From Candidatus Caccovicinus merdipullorum (lineage in GTDB: Bacteria > Bacillota > Clostridia > Lachnospirales > Lachnospiraceae), in the NCBI GenBank assembly GCA_018715905.1, contig DVKS01000045.1, positions 1-36,413 of the forward strand: a stretch of 36,413 bases of DNA, in the 5' to 3' direction. Below the pieces are notes generated by a model. The model did not search any database, was not told the origin of the DNA, and saw only the letters and a list, made by a program, of their open reading frames with translations. This document shows, piece by piece, positions 1-7,296 of this stretch (the first letter of the stretch is position 1; each line of letters starts with the position of its first letter). A program made the translations under genes and the position numbers.

Positions 1-157
1 TCACGATATTTGTGGTAAAGGTTCCCGCACTGCGGCAGGGAGAGGGGCTGTAGATCATGGCCATATCCTCCCGGTTCTGGTATTTAATCCCGGCTGCAGC
101 AGAAGCAGCCATAAATCCTTTTGCGGCCGTAACACCGCCCTGAATTTCCTTTATCAT
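1..157 (-). CDS. argJ: ArgJ, bifunctional glutamate N-acetyltransferase/amino-acid acetyltransferase (N-terminal part only, truncated by window edge)
   Basis: Not in the ORF track. The minus strand from ATG 157 reads MIKEIQGGVTAAKGFMAASAAAGIKYQNREDMAMIYSPSPCRSAGTFTTNIV, a typical ArgJ N-terminus. GAGGAGGA RBS upstream. Confidence 0.9.
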   Translation of the reverse strand, partial: MIKEIQGGVTAAKGFMAASAAAGIKYQNREDMAMIYSPSPCRSAGTFTTNIV

Positions 158-232
158 ATTTGTCCTCCTCTATCCAGATGATGGTGAAAGCAGACAGACC
201 AGCCTCTTTACGGCGCCGGATCGCTGCTGCAC

Positions 233-1048
233 CTACAACGTAAACGACATCCCCGCATACATCTGTACAGCCTGGTCGCCAAGCTTTTCTTTTAAGATCT
301 CCATTCCTCTTTCACCGGTGCAGTGACCGGTACAGATTCTGCGGATCCCGGTGCGCCTGATATTTTCCGCCAGTTCTTCTACTTCCCGGTCCTTAGACCG
401 GTATAAATGGAATCCGCCGATAAGCCCATAAACCGGTTTTTCCGGCCAGGTTTCCATCACTTCTTTTATGATGCAGTCCGCTCCCCCATGGCAGCAGCTG
501 TTAAAGATCACCAGCCCCTTTTCCGTTTCCAGAACCAGACTCTGCTCATGGGCAAAGGAATCCGGTTCCCAGCCCTCCTTCCTCCAGCAGAACATACCCA
601 CCTTCCGGCCCTTTTCTGCCAGTCCGGCGGTCTTATGGGGGATCAGATATGCGCCGGAAAACAGCTGGTAATCACCCTCCACATAAACGATCCGGTCACG
701 GAACCGTTCTAAGGTGCCTTTCTTTAAACCGATATACTTGGGTTCTTGGCCTTTTAAATCATAATAGTTCTCTTCGGCCCCCTGCCGGATATAAAACTTT
801 GCCTGTTGATTCTGTTCAAAAAAAGCTTCCATACCATCTCCGTGATCATAATGAGCATGAGACAGTACGCCAAATTCCACTTCATTTAAATGAATCCCCA
901 TTTTGTCTGCATTCTGAATAAAGTCACCGCTGCTTCCCGTATCCAGAAGAATCTTATGTCCCTGGTACTCGATCCAAACAGCCAGCCCCCACTGGGCTGT
1001 CAGAGACTCTTGCGCGTGATTATCCATTAATACCCGGACCTTCAACAT
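233..1048 (-). CDS. MBL-fold metallohydrolase (dihydropterin/ribofuranosyl-aminobenzene phosphate synthase-like family)
   Basis: 271 aa with LSHAHYDHGDG metal-binding motif, NSCCHGG and GGFHL/CTGHCTG segments typical of this MBL subfamily. Confidence 0.85.
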   Translation of the reverse strand: MLKVRVLMDNHAQESLTAQWGLAVWIEYQGHKILLDTGSSGDFIQNADKMGIHLNEVEFGVLSHAHYDHGDGMEAFFEQNQQAKFYIRQGAEENYYDLKGQEPKYIGLKKGTLERFRDRIVYVEGDYQLFSGAYLIPHKTAGLAEKGRKVGMFCWRKEGWEPDSFAHEQSLVLETEKGLVIFNSCCHGGADCIIKEVMETWPEKPVYGLIGGFHLYRSKDREVEELAENIRRTGIRRICTGHCTGERGMEILKEKLGDQAVQMYAGMSFTL

Positions 1049-1053
1049 AATCG

Positions 1054-1533
1054 TTATTTCCTCCGCGTCTTTTCCACAAAGCAGGTCACGTTTTCCTCAT
1101 TTAACACAATATCATAAAAATTTACATCATCCCGGCTGTTCCATCCCAGCCCCTGCCAGAAGGCATTGCCCACAGCATTGGATTTAAAGGCGATGAGACT
1201 GATCTTATTGATCCCCTCCTCTTTCAGAGCCTTCATGCAGGCATGAACCATCCGATAGCCAATGCCGTGCTTCCGGTAGCGCTCCGCCACGCATACGTGG
1301 TAGAAATACCCGGTTCTTCCGTCATGGCCGCAGAGGATATCGCCGATGATCTGCCCGTTCTGGACAGCCACCACGCTGGTAGTTGGATTCCGTCTTAAAA
1401 ACCGCTCCACACCCTCCCGCGAATCGTCAAGGGAGCGGATTCCAAACCCCTGGATCCCCGTCCACAGCTGGTAAACTGCGTCATAATCCTCCGGAACCAT
1501 TTCCCGGATAATAATGTCCAATGTGCCTGCCAT
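1054..1533 (-). CDS. GNAT-family N-acetyltransferase
   Basis: 159 aa; VAERYRKHGIGYRMVHACMKALKEEG acetyl-CoA-binding motif and NAVGNAFWQGLGW C-terminal motif. Confidence 0.85.
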   Translation of the reverse strand: MAGTLDIIIREMVPEDYDAVYQLWTGIQGFGIRSLDDSREGVERFLRRNPTTSVVAVQNGQIIGDILCGHDGRTGYFYHVCVAERYRKHGIGYRMVHACMKALKEEGINKISLIAFKSNAVGNAFWQGLGWNSRDDVNFYDIVLNEENVTCFVEKTRRK

Positions 1534-1582
1534 AATCCATGCCTTCTCTCTTTCTTCGTTTTCCCCAGCTGCCAGAGGCTGT

Positions 1583-1710
1583 CCGCCGGCGCATGGGGGT
1601 TACCCTAAAAGTCTGCCGCCGGATAGGCGGCCTCAATTCAGGGATGCCAAATGCGCCGCCAGTCTTTCATGGGATGACTGGCGCCCCGCCCGCCGGCGCA
1701 TGGGGGTTAC
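1583..1710. repeat. Two-hairpin dispersed element (copy A) bounded by 21-bp perfect direct repeats CCGCCGGCGCATGGGGGTTAC at 1583-1603 and 1690-1710
   Basis: Direct repeats read from sequence. Internal hairpins GCCGCC-ggata-GGCGGC (1615-1631) and CGCCAGTC-N11-GACTGGCG (1657-1683). The interior matches 35048-35110. Confidence 0.8.
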
Positions 1711-2747
1711 GGGAACATGGGAACCAGCTTCAGTCCCTTATCCTCCGGAAGGCCGAACATCAGGTTCATGTTCTGGATGGCCTGTCCGGCAGCTCCCTTT
1801 ACCATATTGTCCATGGCTCCCATCATCACCACACGGTTGGTCCTGGGGTCCAGCTTAAAGTTCACATCTACAAAGTTGCTGCCCTTGATCCAGCGGGTTT
1901 CCGGGCACACATCCTTTTTCAGCACCCGCACAAAACGCTCTTTCTCATAATACCGGTCATAAATTTCCTTTACTTCCTCATAAGAGACGTTTTTCGTCAG
2001 AGAAGCATAGGCCGTAACCAGAATTCCTCTGTCCATAGGCGCCAGATGGGGAGTAAAACTGATGGTCACCGGCTTTCCCGCTGCATAGGACAGCTGTTCT
2101 TCAATCTCCGGCGTATGGCGGTGTCCGGCCACACCATAGGCCTTCATGCTCTCATTTACCTCACAGTACAGGTTATTAACCTTAGCGCCCCTTCCGGCTC
2201 CGGATACGCCGGACTTTGCATCAATAATCAGGGTAGACGGATCGATGATCCCTTCTTTTACCAGGGGATACACGGACAAAAAGGAGCAGGTGGGATAGCA
2301 TCCCGGATTGGCAATCAGTCTTGCACTCCGGATCTTTTCCCGGTTGATCTCCGGCAGCCCGTAGACTGCTTCTCCGATAAATTGCGCAGCTGCATGCCGG
2401 ATCTTATACCACTCCTCATATACCGCTACGTCCTTAATCCGGAAATCTGCACTTAAATCAATGACTTTTGCCTTTGACAGGATTTCTTCATTAATTAAGG
2501 AAGCACACAGGCCCTGGGGTGTGGCGGTGAAGATCACATCCGCTTCCTTGGCAATTGCTTCCATGTCATCTCCCCGGCACACATCATCTGCAATCTGGTA
2601 CATATTCTGATAAATATCGCCGTAATCCTGGTCCACATAGCTTTTGGAGCCGAACCACACGATCTGAACGTCATCTCTCTGAAGCAGAAGCCTTGCAAGT
2701 TCACCGCCTGCATAGCCTGTCGCTCCAATAATTCCAACCTTAATCAT
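1707..2747 (-). CDS. argC: N-acetyl-gamma-glutamyl-phosphate reductase
   Basis: 346 aa; MIKVGIIGATGYAGGELARLL N-terminus and NPGCYPT active-site motif. Confidence 0.97.
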   Translation of the reverse strand: MIKVGIIGATGYAGGELARLLLQRDDVQIVWFGSKSYVDQDYGDIYQNMYQIADDVCRGDDMEAIAKEADVIFTATPQGLCASLINEEILSKAKVIDLSADFRIKDVAVYEEWYKIRHAAAQFIGEAVYGLPEINREKIRSARLIANPGCYPTCSFLSVYPLVKEGIIDPSTLIIDAKSGVSGAGRGAKVNNLYCEVNESMKAYGVAGHRHTPEIEEQLSYAAGKPVTISFTPHLAPMDRGILVTAYASLTKNVSYEEVKEIYDRYYEKERFVRVLKKDVCPETRWIKGSNFVDVNFKLDPRTNRVVMMGAMDNMVKGAAGQAIQNMNLMFGLPEDKGLKLVPMFP

Positions 2748-2948
2748 GGCTTTTCCTCACCTTTTCCTTTCTATGCTGCACCTTTCCCTGCTGCTTTTTC
2801 CAGCCTTTCCCGTTGTTTCCAGCTGGTTCTTCTGCCGCATCCTGCAGAATCCGGGCAGCGTTCTTCCCGGTTCTTTGTTCTTTCTTTCATTATAGAGCAT
2901 TTTTCTGAAATGAAAAGTAAATTTTCCCTTGAGCGGAAAGATTTTATA

Positions 2949-2977
2949 ATTATACATCCTTATTGCATATTATGCAA
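2949..2977 (-). promoter_or_regulatory. Sigma-A-type promoter for argC direction (TTGCAT-17-TATAAT)
   Basis: Minus-strand TTGCAT AATATGCAATAAGGATG TATAAT; spacer counted as 17 nt. Confidence 0.65.
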
Positions 2978-2979
2978 TA
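2961..2979. promoter_or_regulatory. Candidate ARG box (ArgR/AhrC operator) overlapping the argC -35
   Basis: TATTGCATATTATGCAATA, near-perfect 19-bp palindrome between divergent argC and argG. Confidence 0.45.
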
Positions 2980-3047
2980 CTTTTTTTCAATCTGCACGGA
3001 TCCGACACATTTTATGCCTGCGCCGGGGAAAAGAGGAAATTTTCTGC

Positions 3048-3076
3048 TTGCTTTTTCCTATATTCTGTTGTATATT
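3048..3076 (+). promoter_or_regulatory. Candidate argG promoter (TTGCTT-17-TATATT)
   Basis: Spacing read from sequence; located 152 nt upstream of the argG ATG. Confidence 0.4.
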
Positions 3077-3227
3077 TATGAAAGCTTATTGCAAATCAAT
3101 TCATTTGACACAGACCGGCGCACAGACCGCCTCCAGCGGCCGGCGGCTCCGGTTTATTACGAAGTATCCAGCAAGACGCACCAGCGATGCGTCTTGTGGG
3201 ATTTCAGGAAATAACAGGAGGAAAGTC

Positions 3228-4460
3228 ATGAAAGAGAAAGTAATCTTAGCTTATTCCGGCGGCCTTGATACTACCGCCATCATCCCGTGGCTGAAGGAAC
3301 ATTTTGATTATGAGGTAATCTGCTGCTGCATCGACTGCGGTCAGGGAAACGAACTGGACGGCCTTGAGGAGCGTGCAAAATTATCGGGAGCATCCAAGCT
3401 GTATATCGAAGATCTTACCGATGATTTCTGCGACAACTATATTATGCCCTGCGTAAAAGCAAATGCCGTTTATGAAAACAAGTATCTGTTAGGAACCTCC
3501 ATGGCCCGTCCGGCTATTGCCAAGAGACTGGTAGAAATCGCCCGGAAGGAAGGCGCCACCGCCATCTGCCACGGCGCTACCGGCAAGGGAAATGACCAGA
3601 TTCGTTTCGAGCTGGGCATCATGGCACTGGCCCCTGACTTAAAGATCATCGCCCCCTGGCGTATGACTGATATCTGGACCTTCCAGTCCCGTGAAGATGA
3701 GATGGAATACTGCAAACAGAAAGGCATCAATCTTCCCTTCTCCGCAGATTCCAGCTACAGCCGCGACCGCAACTTATGGCACATCAGCCACGAAGGCCTT
3801 GAGCTGGAGGATCCGGCCAATGAGCCAAATTACAAGCACATGCTGGTTCTGGGCGTGACTCCCGAAGAAGCTCCCGATGAGCCGGAGTACGTAACCATGA
3901 CCTTCGAAAAAGGTGTTCCCACCAGCGTAAACGGTGAGAAAATGAAGGTTTCCGATGTGATCCGCAAGTTAAATGAGCTGGGCGGAAAGCATGGTATCGG
4001 CATCGTGGATATTGTAGAGAACCGCGTTGTGGGCATGAAGTCCAGAGGCGTTTACGAAACTCCCGGCGGCACCATCCTTATGGAAGCACACCAGCAGTTA
4101 GAGGAGCTGGTTTTAGACCGCGCTACCATGGAAGTGAAGAAGGATATGGGCAATAAGATGGCTCAGATCGTATACGAGGGCAAGTGGTTCACTCCTCTGC
4201 GGGAAGCCGTTCAGGCCTTTGTGGAATCCACCCAGGAGTACGTAACCGGCGAAGTAAAGTTTAAGCTTTACAAGGGCAATATCATCAAAGCCGGCACCAC
4301 CTCTCCCTACTCCTTATACAATGAATCTTTAGCTTCCTTTACCACCGGTGATCTGTACGACCACCATGACGCCAGCGGCTTCATTACTTTATTCGGCCTG
4401 CCCTTAAAGGTACGCGCCATGAAGATGGCCGAGGCTGCCCAAAATAAAGAGAACGCATAA
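3228..4460 (+). CDS. argG: Argininosuccinate synthase
   Basis: MKEKVILAYSGGLDTTAIIPWLKE P-loop motif; AGGAGG RBS just before ATG 3228. The listed ORF start at 2910 is an in-frame upstream extension. Confidence 0.97.
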   Translation: MKEKVILAYSGGLDTTAIIPWLKEHFDYEVICCCIDCGQGNELDGLEERAKLSGASKLYIEDLTDDFCDNYIMPCVKANAVYENKYLLGTSMARPAIAKRLVEIARKEGATAICHGATGKGNDQIRFELGIMALAPDLKIIAPWRMTDIWTFQSREDEMEYCKQKGINLPFSADSSYSRDRNLWHISHEGLELEDPANEPNYKHMLVLGVTPEEAPDEPEYVTMTFEKGVPTSVNGEKMKVSDVIRKLNELGGKHGIGIVDIVENRVVGMKSRGVYETPGGTILMEAHQQLEELVLDRATMEVKKDMGNKMAQIVYEGKWFTPLREAVQAFVESTQEYVTGEVKFKLYKGNIIKAGTTSPYSLYNESLASFTTGDLYDHHDASGFITLFGLPLKVRAMKMAEAAQNKENA

Positions 4461-4495
4461 AGAGAAACCGGTAATTGAAAAAGAAAATACAAAGT

Positions 4496-4554
4496 GCCCC
4501 GGCTTCAGATGGCTGCTGGAGAACTCCTCCAGCAGCCGGTCTGAAAGCCGGGGC
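4496..4554. terminator. Long nested hairpin, likely bidirectional terminator between argG and the convergent discoidin-like gene
   Basis: GCCCCGGCTTCAGA ... TCTGAAAGCCGGGGC outer stem with inner GGCTGCTGGAG-aactc-CTCCAGCAGCC; T-rich tracts on either side. Confidence 0.85.
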
Positions 4555-4613
4555 GCATCTTTTTCTTATATTTCGTTATTTTTCACATTCCTTCAGCAGC
4601 CGGTCCGATCGGA

Positions 4614-5414
4614 TCACTCTGCCTGGCTGTCCCGTCCGTACACTTCGATCTGGCTTAAAGCGGGGAATGGAGAAGGATCGTCTGCTTTGATCATATTACT
4701 CATGCGCAGCCAGGTAATGCCCTTCCGCTCAATGGAAAACACATGAGGTTTGCTGCTCTTTTCCATGGAAACGGTCTCCTGGCTTCCATCAGAAAAAGTG
4801 AAAGTGGCCTTTACCCACCAGTTATCGTGGGGGAAGTCCGCCCGAGTATAAAGAACGATTCGGTCAAAGTCTACAGGACGGCCAAATGCCACTGTAATCT
4901 CCGCGTCATCCTGCATATTAATGCCCCAGGACTGGAAGGGCCACTTTCCATGAGAAGAATTGGCCACTACGCCGTCAATGGCATTCCTTGCGGCAAATAC
5001 CGCCTCTCCCCGTGTCTCCACGTTTGCAAAAGCATGAGGAAAGCATCCGTTGCTCCCGCGCTGATCCATTACATTTTTCGCAAGATTCCGGTAAGCTGAA
5101 ATTTCATAGTCTTCCGCCTGGCGAATCGTAAGATAGTGACAGTCCCCTGTAAAAGCTTTGGGATTATAAGAAATGCGGGCTTCGCCGAAGGGAATGGTAT
5201 ACAGCATGTAAGACCGGGTAAGGTATACCATGGCCTCATCCATACTATCATCAATCCGAATCACGTAAAAGCGGTTTACATCGCTTACTGAAATATGAAT
5301 CGTATCTCCCGGTTCATACGCCTCTTTAAACACCAGGACAGCCTGCCCTTCCCCTTCAGCTTCTGCCCTGACGGTTCCCATCATACTGCGAATCGCTATT
5401 TTTACCTCAGACAT
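4614..5414 (-). CDS. Discoidin/F5-8C-like carbohydrate-binding domain protein
   Basis: Likely start ATG 5414 (MSEVKIAIRSM...) with GGAGG RBS. The ...ARNAIDGVVANSSHGKWPFQSWGINMQDDAEITVAFGRPVDFDRIVLYTRADFPHDNWW... stretch resembles F5/8 type C folds. Confidence 0.65.
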   Translation of the reverse strand: MSEVKIAIRSMMGTVRAEAEGEGQAVLVFKEAYEPGDTIHISVSDVNRFYVIRIDDSMDEAMVYLTRSYMLYTIPFGEARISYNPKAFTGDCHYLTIRQAEDYEISAYRNLAKNVMDQRGSNGCFPHAFANVETRGEAVFAARNAIDGVVANSSHGKWPFQSWGINMQDDAEITVAFGRPVDFDRIVLYTRADFPHDNWWVKATFTFSDGSQETVSMEKSSKPHVFSIERKGITWLRMSNMIKADDPSPFPALSQIEVYGRDSQAE

Positions 5415-5457
5415 TACACTTTCCTCCCTGCTTTTGTCATTTTCTATAGCATTAATC

Positions 5458-5463
5458 ATTATA
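5458..5463 (-). promoter_or_regulatory. Extended -10 (TGT-TATAAT) for the discoidin-like gene
   Basis: Minus strand CTTGTTATAATGATTAATGC upstream of ATG 5414; no good -35. Confidence 0.4.
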
Positions 5464-5477
5464 ACAAGGATTTTCAC

Positions 5478-5517
5478 AAAAAAATATTGTTTTTCTTCCG
5501 AAAAAAAATATTTTTTT
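5478..5517. terminator. A/T-rich hairpin with 18-nt arms, one mismatch and a TTCC loop; possible terminator of the argH/HPr-like transcript
   Basis: AAAAAAATATTGTTTTTC-TTCC-GAAAAAAAATATTTTTTT read from sequence. Confidence 0.5.
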
Positions 5518-5576
5518 GATACTTATTGGTAAATCTTATACAACTTTTTAATTTTTTTGTAACAAAATGCCTTGGT

Positions 5577-5828
5577 TCAAGGGTTTGCAGGCCTCTCCCC
5601 GCCGCAGAGAAAGTCCTCCAGTTCCTTCAGCAGATCCTCACACTGCTCTGCATGAACCACCAGTTCCAGAGAAGGTTTTCCTGTCATGGCCATAGCTCCC
5701 ATGATAGACTTCCCGTCAGCCAGCATATCACCGCTCTTTAATTCGATTTCATACGCAAACTCACTTGTAACCGTGACCAGCTTCACAGCATCTTCTGCAT
5801 TTTTTAATTCGATGGCAAAAGTTTTCAT
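5577..5828 (-). CDS. HPr-like (PTS HPr fold) protein lacking the HARPA active-site histidine motif
   Basis: MKTFAIELKNAEDAVKLVTVTSEFAYEIELKSGDMLADGKSIMGAMAMTG... retains KSIMG (HPr Ser46 region). ATG 5828 has an AAGGAGG RBS; the listed ORF is longer upstream. Confidence 0.7.
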   Translation of the reverse strand: MKTFAIELKNAEDAVKLVTVTSEFAYEIELKSGDMLADGKSIMGAMAMTGKPSLELVVHAEQCEDLLKELEDFLCGGERPANP

Positions 5829-5910
5829 GCCTGTATCGCCTCCTTGCCTGCAGATTTGCACCCGCGTCTCCGGGCAGCAAGCTATGCTTTTCTGCCGCCC
5901 GGACTGCTTT

Positions 5911-7296
5911 TTAAAGTTCTCCGCGTTCCTTAAGCTGCCTGTGATATATGGCAATCACCTGCTTCATGGCGGCTTCCCCGGGTGCGCCGATGGTAACGCG
6001 CTTTTCTACACAGGTCTTTAAACAGATCGCTTCGTAAATATCCTCTTTAAACACCGGACTGATCGCCTGGAATTCTTCCAGTGTCATATCATCCAGAGCA
6101 ATTCCCCGGTCAATGCAGTACAGCACCAGCTGTCCCACAATCCCGTGAGCATCCCGGAAGGGCACACCGTTCTTTACCAGATAGTCTGCCGCGTCCGTAG
6201 CATTGGTAAATCCGTTCTTTGCGCTGGCTTCCATCACATCCTTGCGGAAGGTGATGGTGGAAAGCATTCCCGTAAAAAGGAGGATGCATCCCTTCACTGT
6301 ATCAATGGCATCAAAGGTCAGTTCCTTGTCCTCCTGCATGTCCTTATTATATGCCAGAGGAAGTCCCTTCATAGCAGTCAGGAGAGATACCAGCGCACCG
6401 TACACCCGCCCGGTCTTTCCGCGGATCAGCTCCGCAATATCCGGATTCTTCTTCTGAGGCATAATGCTGCTTCCTGTGGAATAGGAATCATCGATTTCCA
6501 CAAACTGGTATTCGTTGGTATTCCAGATAATGATCTCCTCACAGAAACGGCTCAAATGCATGGAGATGGTGGACATGGCCGCCAGAAGCTCAATCAGATA
6601 ATCCCGGTCGGAAACAGAGTCCATGGAATTTAAGGTAGGACCGTAAAAATCCAGAAGCTTTGCCGTATACTCCCGGTCCAGAGGATACGTAGTGCCGGCC
6701 AGTGCACCGGATCCCAGCGGACAATAATTCATTCTCTCGTAAATATCATGGAGACGGCTCCGATCTCTGGAAAACATCTCAAAATAGGCTCCCAGATGGT
6801 GAGCCAGCGTAATAGGCTGAGCCTTCTGCAGATGGGTAAATCCCGGCATAAAGGTATCCAGATTCTCTTCCATCCGCTTTAACAGTTCTTCCAGAAGCTG
6901 ATACAGCAGATGATCCATCTCCCGGATCTGATCCCTGGTATAAAGCTTCATATCCAGCGCCACCTGATCGTTGCGGCTTCTGCCGGTGTGAAGACGCTTT
7001 CCAGCCTCGCCGATCCGCTCTGTCAGTGTTTCTTCAATAAAAGAATGGATATCCTCGGCTCCCGGCCCGATCGGAAGACGCCCTTCTTCAATGTCATCCC
7101 GGATCCCTTCCAGACCTGTAATGATGGCATCACGGTCCTCCTGGCTTAAAATTCCCTGCTTTGCCAGCATAGTTACATGGGCAATGCTGCCCCGGATATC
7201 CTGCCGCCAGAATTTCTGGTCAAAGGATAACGATTCATTAAAATTATGAACCAGCTGATTGGTTTCTTTCGTGAAGCGTCCGCCCCAAAGTTTCAT
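5911..7296 (-). CDS. argH: Argininosuccinate lyase
   Basis: MKLWGGRFTKETNQLVHNFNESLSFDQ; GSSIMPQKKNPDIAELIRGKTGRVYG signature. Confidence 0.97.
   Translation of the reverse strand: MKLWGGRFTKETNQLVHNFNESLSFDQKFWRQDIRGSIAHVTMLAKQGILSQEDRDAIITGLEGIRDDIEEGRLPIGPGAEDIHSFIEETLTERIGEAGKRLHTGRSRNDQVALDMKLYTRDQIREMDHLLYQLLEELLKRMEENLDTFMPGFTHLQKAQPITLAHHLGAYFEMFSRDRSRLHDIYERMNYCPLGSGALAGTTYPLDREYTAKLLDFYGPTLNSMDSVSDRDYLIELLAAMSTISMHLSRFCEEIIIWNTNEYQFVEIDDSYSTGSSIMPQKKNPDIAELIRGKTGRVYGALVSLLTAMKGLPLAYNKDMQEDKELTFDAIDTVKGCILLFTGMLSTITFRKDVMEASAKNGFTNATDAADYLVKNGVPFRDAHGIVGQLVLYCIDRGIALDDMTLEEFQAISPVFKEDIYEAICLKTCVEKRVTIGAPGEAAMKQVIAIYHRQLKERGEL

Noticed and set aside
1539-2456. 305-aa plus-strand ORF antisense to argC
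   Set aside because: argC on the opposite strand is unambiguous; no domain or RBS support.
2910-3227. N-terminal extension of the argG ORF (ORF track starts at 2910)
   Set aside because: Homology-like sequence starts at MKEKVILAYSGGLD (3228) with a strong RBS; the upstream part spans promoter and leader elements.
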